A stretch of 37,663 bases of DNA from Aciditerrimonas ferrireducens (lineage in GTDB: Bacteria; Actinomycetota; Acidimicrobiia; Acidimicrobiales; UBA8190): positions 1-37,663 of the forward strand of contig NZ_JAKHEX010000022.1 of NCBI RefSeq assembly GCF_023130475.1, read 5' to 3'. Both the position numbers and the translations under genes were made by a program. How positions within the stretch are numbered: position 1 is the first letter of the stretch; each line of letters opens with the position of its first letter. Positions 31,945 to 37,663 of this stretch are shown piece after piece. Below the pieces are notes generated by a model that did no database searches, had not been told where the DNA came from, and saw only the letters and a program-made list of their open reading frames with translations.

Positions 31945-33042
31945 TCAGCCGGTCGGCGCGGCCGGCACCGGGGACCGAGCCTCGGGGTCCCAGGCGGGGA
32001 GCTGGCGGTCCCGGCGATCGAGTTCCGCCCGCAGACGATCCAGCACCGCTTCGGGGTCGGCCACCGGCCCCGCCGGCGTCAGCCAGGGCACCACGGCCGC
32101 GGGCCCCGGGAACCGCCACGGTCCCCCACCGTCCGGCCAGGCGGAGAGCTCGGCTGCCAACGGGCCGAGGTCCACCCGGGGCCGCATCCCGCTTGGCCGC
32201 CCCCGGCCGAGGCGGACCCAGGTCTCGTAGCGGAACCAGCACACCAGCCGGTCCTCGCCGACCAGGCAGACGCGGCTCCGGGGACTCGCGCTGTGCAGAG
32301 CGGCGGGGTGGACCGGCAGGTCGCCCAGCCCCCCACCGACCGGCCAGCAGCCAGCGCGTGGCCGCACCACCAGCAGGTCCCGCTCGGGCTCCTCGCTCAG
32401 CACCACCTGCCCAGCCGCCAGGGCACGCTCGCTGGCCCGCCAGCCGGCCAGCTCCTCGGCCAGCCCCGCAGGCCCGTCCGCGCCCGGCCGGGCGCCCGCA
32501 CCGGCAGCCTCGCCGTCGGCTCCGGCCCGGGCCCAGCCCAGGACCCTTCGGGCCACCTCCAGGGCCTCCACCAGCGACCAGGCCTGCGTCGGCCGCGCCC
32601 CGGCCCGGCCGAAGCCCACCATCGGGTCGACCCCCAGCCAGTAAGCCAGGCCGAAGGCCAGCATTGCGGCCCGGGGATCCCGCACCACCCCGAAGTCCCC
32701 CACCCGAGCCGCCTCGACCAGCAGCGATCCCTCGCCCTCGGCCACCGACGGCTCGGCCAGCACCAGCAGGCCGAGGAGGCCGTCGACGTCCAGGTGGTCC
32801 AAGGTGGCACCCGCCACCCGCCGGGGCAACGGCCAGCGGCGGGACACGGCGGCCAGGGCGATCTCGGTCGACAGGTCCGCCCGGAGCGCCCCCGGGGTCG
32901 GCGTGCCCGGCCAGTGCGACAGGGTCAGGACCGTCCGGGCCCGGGGCGCCCCGTCGACCAGCACATGGGCCACCGGCTCGGCCACCGGCAGGTCCAGGAC
33001 CGCGAGCGGCCGCTCGCCGAGCCGAACCCGCCGCCAGCTCAC
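31945..33042 (-). CDS. DUF6687-like protein of unknown function
   Basis: This 365-residue protein has LSHWPGTPTPGALRADLSTE at 41-60 and DHLDVDG at 82-88. Together these resemble the actinobacterial DUF6687 family as I remember it. The Asp-His-x-Asp-x-Asp-Gly run resembles a metal site, but no function is established. The middle region (about 240-300) is Ala/Gly/Arg-rich and probably a linker. There is no signal or membrane segment. The GTG at 33042 overlaps the pterin dehydratase stop as GTGA (33039-33042), which sets the start. The frame extends upstream but overlaps that gene. Confidence 0.65.
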   Translation of the reverse strand: MSWRRVRLGERPLAVLDLPVAEPVAHVLVDGAPRARTVLTLSHWPGTPTPGALRADLSTEIALAAVSRRWPLPRRVAGATLDHLDVDGLLGLLVLAEPSVAEGEGSLLVEAARVGDFGVVRDPRAAMLAFGLAYWLGVDPMVGFGRAGARPTQAWSLVEALEVARRVLGWARAGADGEAAGAGARPGADGPAGLAEELAGWRASERALAAGQVVLSEEPERDLLVVRPRAGCWPVGGGLGDLPVHPAALHSASPRSRVCLVGEDRLVCWFRYETWVRLGRGRPSGMRPRVDLGPLAAELSAWPDGGGPWRFPGPAAVVPWLTPAGPVADPEAVLDRLRAELDRRDRQLPAWDPEARSPVPAAPTG

Positions 33043-33392
33043 CCGCCCGGGGCGCCCGGCGCGGCCCCCGGCGGCGGCCCGCCAGGAGGGACGCCGAACG
33101 CGGCGAGCCGCTGGTCGATGGCCGCCGCCAAGGCCAGGTCCCGCCGGGTCAGCCCGCCGGCGCTGTGCGTCGTCACGGAGAACCCGAGCCGGCGATAGCG
33201 GAGGGTCAGGTCCGGATGGTGCCCCTGGGCCTCGGCTACCTCGGCGACGCACACGATCGCCGCCACCGCCTGCCAGAAGCTGGCCAGCTCGACCTCCCGG
33301 ACCAGGGCTCCGCCCTCTTGGCGCCACGCCGGCAAGCCGGCCAGGGCCTCGGCCAGCTGGGCCTCGTCCAGCAGCTCCTCCGACCCCGCCAT
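33039..33392 (-). CDS. 4a-hydroxytetrahydrobiopterin dehydratase (PCD/DCoH)
   Basis: This 117-residue protein contains the full PCD signature. It has GHHPDLTLRYRRLGFSVTTH with His58-His59, then His76 and Asp85 (GGLTRRDLALAAAID). The enzyme dehydrates 4a-hydroxypterin during pterin recycling, and homologues also help in Moco-related metabolism. The ATG at 33392 gives the standard length plus a short Pro/Gly tail. It lies 19 nt after fumC and overlaps the next gene by 4 nt. Confidence 0.9.
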   Translation of the reverse strand: MAGSEELLDEAQLAEALAGLPAWRQEGGALVREVELASFWQAVAAIVCVAEVAEAQGHHPDLTLRYRRLGFSVTTHSAGGLTRRDLALAAAIDQRLAAFGVPPGGPPPGAAPGAPGG

Positions 33393-33411
33393 CGCTCCTC
33401 GGCTCCCCCGG

Positions 33412-34827
33412 TCAGCCCGGGTGCACCATGGCCTCGGGCCGCACCGCCTGGTCGAACTCCTCGGCACTCAAGTAGCCGAGGGCCACGCAGGCCTCCTTCA
33501 AGGTCGAGCCCTCCCGATGGGCCTTCTTCGCCACCTCGGCCGCCTTGTCGTAGCCGATCAGGGGGTTCAGGGCCGTGACCAGCATGAGCGAGCTCTGCAG
33601 GTGCTGCTGGATCCGCTGCCGGTCCGGTTCCAGGCCCTCCACGCAGAACTCCCGGAACGTGCCGCAAGCGTCGGCCAGCAGCTCCAGGGAGTGCAGGACG
33701 TTGTGGGCGATCACCGGCTTGCAGACGTTCAGCTCCAGGTTCCCCCGGCTGCCGGCCACGGCCACCGCCGCGTCGTTCCCCATGACCTGGATGCAGACCA
33801 TGATCATGGCCTCCGACTGCGTCGGGTTGACCTTCCCCGGCATGATCGAGCTGCCCGGCTCGTTCGGCGGCAGGATCAGCTCACCGAGGCCCGCTCGGGG
33901 CCCCGAGCCCAGCCACCGGATGTCGTCGGCGATCTTCGTCAAGGAAACCGCCAGGGTGCGCAACGTGGCGCTCAGCTGCACCAAGGCGTCGTGGGCCGCC
34001 AAGGCGGCGAACTTGTTCGGGGCCGAGACGAAAGGCAGGCCGGTGATGGCCGCCACGTGCCTGGCGGCCCGTTCGCCGAACTCCGGGTGGGTGTTCAGGC
34101 CCGTGCCGACCGCCGTGCCCCCCAGGGCCAGCTCGTAGACCGCCGGCAAGCTGGCCTCCAGCCGGGCCAGGTCGGCGTCCAGCTGGGCCACCCAGCCGGA
34201 GAACTCCTGCCCGAGGGTCAAGGGCACGGCGTCCATCAGGTGGGTCCGGCCGATCTTCACGATGTCGGCGAACGCCTCCGCCTTGGCCGCCAGGGCGTCC
34301 CGCAGGGCCCGGACGGCCGGCAGCAGCCGGTGCACCACCTGCTCGGCAGCCGCGATGTGCATGGCCGTCGGGAACGTGTCGTTCGACGACTGGGACATGT
34401 TGACGTGGTCGTTCGGATGCACCGGGTCCTTCGACCCCAGCTTGCCACCCAGGCGCTCGATGGCCCGGTTGGCGATGACCTCGTTGGCGTTCATGTTCGT
34501 CTGGGTCCCGCTGCCGGTCTGCCAGATCCGCAGGGGGAAGTGGTCGTCCAGACGCCCGTCCCGAACCTCTTGGGCTGCGGCCACGATGGCCTCGCCCCGC
34601 CGCTCGTCCAGCTTGCCCAGCTCCATGTTCGCCCGGGCCGCCGCTTCCTTCAGGATGCCGATGGCCCGGATCAGGGGCCTGGGCATCGTGTCCCGGCCGA
34701 TCGGGAAGTGCACCAAGGACCGGGCCGTCTGCGCCCCCCAGTACCGATCGGCCGGGACCTCGATGGCCCCCATGGAGTCCGTCTCGATCCGATGGCCCTC
34801 CTGGGCCCGTTCGCCTTGGTCCGTCAC
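33412..34827 (-). CDS. fumC: Class II fumarate hydratase
   Basis: This 471-residue enzyme interconverts fumarate and malate in the TCA cycle. The superfamily signature [16 protein letters not shown] has its catalytic Ser at 326-327. The active-site segments [14 protein letters not shown] (104-117), [13 protein letters not shown] (145-157) and His196 (GRTHLMDA) are all present. The length is normal for a class II fumarase. The GTG at 34827 overlaps the nfo stop as GTGA and has GGGAGGAG 5 nt upstream. The frame continues open through the nfo region to 36219, but that part is a shadow. Confidence 0.95.
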   Translation of the reverse strand: MTDQGERAQEGHRIETDSMGAIEVPADRYWGAQTARSLVHFPIGRDTMPRPLIRAIGILKEAAARANMELGKLDERRGEAIVAAAQEVRDGRLDDHFPLRIWQTGSGTQTNMNANEVIANRAIERLGGKLGSKDPVHPNDHVNMSQSSNDTFPTAMHIAAAEQVVHRLLPAVRALRDALAAKAEAFADIVKIGRTHLMDAVPLTLGQEFSGWVAQLDADLARLEASLPAVYELALGGTAVGTGLNTHPEFGERAARHVAAITGLPFVSAPNKFAALAAHDALVQLSATLRTLAVSLTKIADDIRWLGSGPRAGLGELILPPNEPGSSIMPGKVNPTQSEAMIMVCIQVMGNDAAVAVAGSRGNLELNVCKPVIAHNVLHSLELLADACGTFREFCVEGLEPDRQRIQQHLQSSLMLVTALNPLIGYDKAAEVAKKAHREGSTLKEACVALGYLSAEEFDQAVRPEAMVHPG

Positions 34828-35733
34828 GCCGCTCCTCCCTTCGCTTCGATCCCCCCACGCCCCCTCGTGGCCGGCCGGCGGGCCGCCCAGCGGGCCTGGC
34901 CCTCCCGCACCACCGCCTTGGCCAACGCCACCTGCTCCGCCGTCGGCCCCTGGCCCTCCCCCGGCACCTCCAGGACCGCCGGCACCCTGGCCAAGGCCGG
35001 ATGGCCCACGAGCCACGCCAGCCGCTCCTCCCCGATGCTGCCCTGCCCCAGGTTGGCGTGTCGATCCCGGTTCGCCCCCCGGGGCACCGCCGAGTCGTTC
35101 AGATGCACGCAGCGCAGCCGGGCCAACCCGATCCGTTCCTCCAGCTCGTCCAGGACCGCCTCGGCCTCCTCGGGCCCGCCGAAGTCGACCCCCGAGGCCC
35201 ACAGGTGCTGCGTGTCCAGGCAGACCCCGACCCGATCGCCCGCATCCAGGGCCGCCAGGATCGAGGCCAGCTCCCCGAAGTCCCGCCCCACGGTCCCCCC
35301 CGCCCCGGCGCCCGCCTGGCGGGTCGCCGGCGCTCTCGAGCGCCCGGGCCAAGGCGGCCACGATCTGGTCCATGCAGCCGGCCAGCCCACTACCCCGGTG
35401 GCTCCCGACGTGCAGCACCAGCCCGTCGGCCCCCATGGCCGTCGCCAGCTGCAGGTTCGCGGCCAGCGCTGTTTCCGATCGAGCCAGGAGTTCGGGGTCG
35501 CTCGTCGCCAGGTTCACCAGATAGCTGGCATGGCAGAAGACCGCCTGCACCGCGTCCTGTTGGCTCGCCCAGCGCTCCCGGAACCCGGCGACGGCCGCCG
35601 CGTCGTGCCGGGCCGGCCGCCAGCTCCGGGGACTCTGGGTGAAGATCTGGACCGCCTCCGCTCCCAGCGCCACGCCCCGGTCCACCACGTCGGCCAGCGC
35701 CCCGCCGCCCCGGACGTGCGCCCCGACCACCAC
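34824..35733 (-). pseudogene. nfo: Endonuclease IV (nfo) broken by an internal deletion/frameshift
   Basis: The AP endonuclease family is clear in two frames. The first part, from GTG 35733, reads [42 protein letters not shown] and [13 protein letters not shown]. The second part, to TGA at 34824, reads [30 protein letters not shown] and [16 protein letters not shown]. The two frames meet near 35311-35330. There the expected strand carrying the metal-ligand Glu (ENTAG-like) is absent. The 910-nt span is 1 modulo 3, consistent with loss of about 20 or 23 nt. Either the gene is truly inactive or the GC-rich, hairpin-prone segment was mis-assembled. GTG 35733 has TAGCGT 7 nt upstream. Confidence 0.8.
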
Positions 35734-35740
35734 GACCGGG

Positions 35741-35746
35741 ACGCTA
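35741..35746 (-). promoter_or_regulatory. -10 hexamer TAGCGT of nfo, formed by the upstream stop codon
   Basis: On the minus strand TAGCGT (35746-35741) begins with the TAG stop of the upstream luciferase-like gene and ends 7 nt before the GTG of nfo. No -35 is recognised. Confidence 0.5.
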
Positions 35747-36565
35747 GCGGGCCCGCCCCCCGGCCCGCACGACCGCCAGCCCCGCCCCCAACCGGGCCAG
35801 CCACCCCGTCTCGTCCCCCTGGGTGCCGCCAGCCCGAGCCGCCACCCCCAGCACCACCCCGGCCGCCCCCGACGCCGCGGCCCGCTCCCCCCGCCGGCGC
35901 AGCCCCGCCAGCACCCCCGCCACCTCCTCGGGCCGGGCCCGAAGCAGCCGGTCGGCGGGCAGGACCACCCAGGTCCCCCGAGCCCAGCCTCGTGGCCGGC
36001 CCCGCCCTGGCCCCTCCCAGGGCACCAGCCGCCAGGACCGCCCGCCCCGGCCCGCCGGGGGCACCAAAGTGGCCAGGCTGGGCCCCCCCGGCTGGCGCGG
36101 CGGCGGCAGGTTCGGGGCGCCCCGCAGCACCACCCGCCGCCCCTCGACGCTGGCCGGTGGCCGCCGAAACAGCCGGTCCAGTGCCCAGAGGGCCTCCTCC
36201 TGCGCTGCCGCTGACGCACCGGTGGCCGGTCCCTCCCCGACGCCCCCAGCCCGCCGCCACGCGCCCGGGCCGCCCCCCAGCACCAGACCGGCCCGCCCGC
36301 CGCTCACCCGGTCCAGCGTGGTCACTTCCTTCCCCCACACCCCCACCACCCGCTCCCCCCGACCCACCGACACCCCGCACACCAGGGCCACCCGGGCCGT
36401 CCGCTCCGCCAGGGCGCCGAGGATCACCAACGGGTCCCCCGCCCCGGGCCGCCCAGCGGCCACCACCACGAGCTCGGCCCCCACCCCCTCGGCCGCCACC
36501 CCGGCCGCCACCGCCCGGTCGGCCCCCAGGCCCGAACCGGTCACGACCAGCAGCCCGCAGCGCAC
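35744..36565 (-). CDS. Luciferase-like (LLM) family protein, divergent
   Basis: This 273-residue protein resembles the luciferase-like monooxygenase fold. [40 protein letters not shown] and the later [20 protein letters not shown] fit the LLM core. It is shorter and more divergent than typical F420 enzymes, so its activity is uncertain. The GTG at 36565 has TAGCGT 6 nt upstream. It is 9 nt from the end of dprA and 10 nt from the start of nfo. Confidence 0.65.
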   Translation of the reverse strand: MRCGLLVVTGSGLGADRAVAAGVAAEGVGAELVVVAAGRPGAGDPLVILGALAERTARVALVCGVSVGRGERVVGVWGKEVTTLDRVSGGRAGLVLGGGPGAWRRAGGVGEGPATGASAAAQEEALWALDRLFRRPPASVEGRRVVLRGAPNLPPPRQPGGPSLATLVPPAGRGGRSWRLVPWEGPGRGRPRGWARGTWVVLPADRLLRARPEEVAGVLAGLRRRGERAAASGAAGVVLGVAARAGGTQGDETGWLARLGAGLAVVRAGGRAR

Positions 36566-36571
36566 CTGCCC

Positions 36572-36577
36572 ACGCTA
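36572..36577 (-). promoter_or_regulatory. -10 hexamer TAGCGT of the LLM gene, formed by the dprA stop codon
   Basis: TAGCGT (36577-36572 on the minus strand) starts with the dprA TAG stop and ends 6 nt before the GTG at 36565. It copies the layout at 35741-35746. Confidence 0.5.
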
Positions 36578-37662
36578 ACCACCGCCCGGCCCGGGGCTCC
36601 GACGCCGCCACAGGCCCGCCTCCTCGACCGCCACGCCGACCCCATCCAGCTCCAGCAGCGCCAGGACCACCTTCGCCAAGGGCAAGCCCGTCGCCTCCAC
36701 CAGCCAGTCCACCGTCACCGGCCGGCCCCCCAGCCGGTCCAGCACCCTTCGGGCCTCCCCGTCGATCCCGACCTCCCCGGCCCGGCTCGGGGCCCGGCTG
36801 CCTTCGCGTCCCACAGCGGCCGCGTCGCCCGGGCCCGTTCGCCCCCGGTTCGCCCGGTCGGCCGCCCCGGCGCCCGAGGGAACGGGCGCCACCCGCCCCA
36901 GCGCCGCGAGCACGTCCGCCGGCGAGCACGCCAACGCTGCCTGGCCCCTGGCCAGGAGCTCGTGACCGCCCGCGCTCGCCGGACTCGTGACCGGCCCGGG
37001 CACCACCAGCACCCTCGTCCCCTGCCGCCTCGCCTCCCGCACCGTCCGCAGCGCGCCGCTTCGCGTCCCGGCCTCCACTACCACCACCACCTCGGCCAGG
37101 GCCGCCAGGAGCCGACAGCGCATGGCCAGCGTCCAAGGCCGCTCCGGCACCCCGGGCGGTAGCTCGCTCACCAGCGCCCCCCGGGACACGACGGCCGCCT
37201 GCTGCCGCCGCTCGTCCCCGGCCAGGGCGCGCCCCAGCCCCCCGCCGACCACTGCCAGGGGCCCAGGACCGGCCGCCACCAGAGCCCCTGCGTGGGCCGC
37301 GGCCTCGATCCCCCGGCTGAGCCCCCCGGCCACCACCACGCCGGCGCCGGCCAGGGTCGTTCCGAACCACCTCGCCACCTCCTGGCCGTAGCCGGTGGCG
37401 GCCCGACTCCCGATGACCGCCACCACCGGACCGGCGCCCAGGGTCGCCACCTGGCCCCGCACGAACAGCACCCGGGGTCCCCCCCCCCCCCCCGGCGCTC
37501 GGCCAGCCGGGTCGGGAACCAGGGGTCGCCCGGCCCAAGGACCCGCACCCCGAAGCGGTCCAGCACCGCCCCCAGCCCACCTAGGTCCAGGCGCCGGGCG
37601 GCCTCCCGCCACCGCCCCTCGGGGTCCAGGGGATGCTGGCCCCCCCGCAGCGCCTCCCACGC
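36575..37662 (-). CDS. dprA: DNA processing protein DprA, 5'-partial and out of frame at a 15-C tract
   Basis: DprA loads RecA on incoming single-stranded DNA in natural transformation. From the right edge the sequence reads AWEALRGGQHPLDPEGRWRE, then LDRFGVRVLGPGDPWFPTRL, the N-terminal part. The frame breaks at the C15 tract 37479-37493. In another frame it continues with PRVLFVRG, VVAVIGSRAATGYGQEV, GGLSRGIEAAAHAGAL and VVVVVEAGTRSGALRTV, the Rossmann-like core. A winged-helix end follows (VTVDWLVEATGLPLAKVV). A tract of 13 or 16 Cs would restore one frame. The true 5' end is outside the window. Sequencing error is likely, but slippage-type phase variation is possible. Confidence 0.8.
   Translation of the reverse strand, partial: VGGAAGGPASPGPRGAVAGGRPAPGPRWAGGGAGPLRGAGPWAGRPLVPDPAGRAPGGGGGPRVLFVRGQVATLGAGPVVAVIGSRAATGYGQEVARWFGTTLAGAGVVVAGGLSRGIEAAAHAGALVAAGPGPLAVVGGGLGRALAGDERRQQAAVVSRGALVSELPPGVPERPWTLAMRCRLLAALAEVVVVVEAGTRSGALRTVREARRQGTRVLVVPGPVTSPASAGGHELLARGQAALACSPADVLAALGRVAPVPSGAGAADRANRGRTGPGDAAAVGREGSRAPSRAGEVGIDGEARRVLDRLGGRPVTVDWLVEATGLPLAKVVLALLELDGVGVAVEEAGLWRRRSPGPGGG
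37479..37493 (-). repeat. 15-nt homopolymeric C tract inside dprA
   Basis: Fifteen consecutive Cs (G on the coding strand) encode a Gly run between the N-terminal part and the Rossmann-like part of DprA. The present length puts the two halves in different frames. It is the only homopolymer of this length that I noticed in the window. Confidence 0.9.
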
Positions 37663-37663
37663 C

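Noticed and set aside
33412..36219. 935-codon minus-strand frame that looks like a luciferase/endonuclease IV/fumarase fusion
   Set aside because: Only the last 471 codons (fumC) and the first part of nfo are in this frame. The rest is shadow sequence, and fumC has its own GTG, ribosome site and GTGA overlap.

Overview
The window is very GC-rich and actinobacterial. Markers are an Mce/YrbE lipid-import operon with its Mkl-type ATPase, a mycothiol conjugate amidase, an F420-type luciferase-like oxidoreductase, an HtpX/PspAB pair, and many GTG starts. I read it as high-GC Actinomycetota, possibly Acidimicrobiia; that placement is inference. I saw no rRNA, tRNA, insertion sequence or CRISPR array.

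Layout. 1-4984 (+): the tail of a membrane protein, a perfect-stem terminator, a membrane diguanylate cyclase, an alpha/beta hydrolase, an OafA-type acyltransferase and a Fe-S-type PD-(D/E)XK nuclease. 4960-15358 (-): a nine-gene transport operon, yrbE-yrbE-mceA-B-C-D-E-F-mas, in which seven consecutive junctions are 4-nt ATGA/GTGA overlaps. 15588-19355 (-): a signal-peptide surface protein with a C-terminal anchor, a sortase with an extra C-terminal domain, and a membrane protein with a Ser/Gly/Val-rich exported tail. 19779-22525 (+, divergent): an ECF sigma factor that carries its own transmembrane segment and a long exported repeat tail, followed 17 nt later by the Mce ATPase gene (mkl). 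22602-25676 (+): MFS transporter, methyltransferase, a possible 33-codon leader ORF and a TIGR01777 epimerase. 25767-26717 (-): F420-type oxidoreductase. 26754-28380 (+): a small hypothetical protein, a YdjC/ChbG deacetylase and a small membrane protein. 28363-29938 (-): an SCP2-like protein and Mca. 30224-31846 (+): htpX and pspAB. 31945 to the right edge (-): a DUF6687-like protein, pterin dehydratase, fumC, a damaged nfo, a luciferase-like protein, and dprA that runs off the edge and is out of frame at a 15-C tract.

The most unusual part is 4960-22525. A complete Mce importer lies beside a sortase/surface-protein operon, and the importer's ATPase shares an apparent operon with a membrane-tethered ECF sigma factor. 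The sigma factor's exported tail is built from the same LGSTVSGL-type low-complexity repeats as the neighbouring membrane protein. Three of the Mce proteins end in similar Leu/Gly-rich tags after Ser/Thr/Gly linkers, and MceB has a looser version. Two ECF-like promoters diverge between the sigma gene and the surface operon. A 12-nt element, AACCTTGCGGTC, occurs upstream of both minus-strand operons. I infer an envelope-sensing circuit that co-regulates lipid import and surface-protein anchoring.

A second theme is leaderless expression. Seven or eight genes have a TANNNT-like hexamer 6-9 nt before the start codon. In the dprA-LLM-nfo run the upstream TAG stop codon is itself the first half of the -10 hexamer TAGCGT of the next gene, twice in a row.
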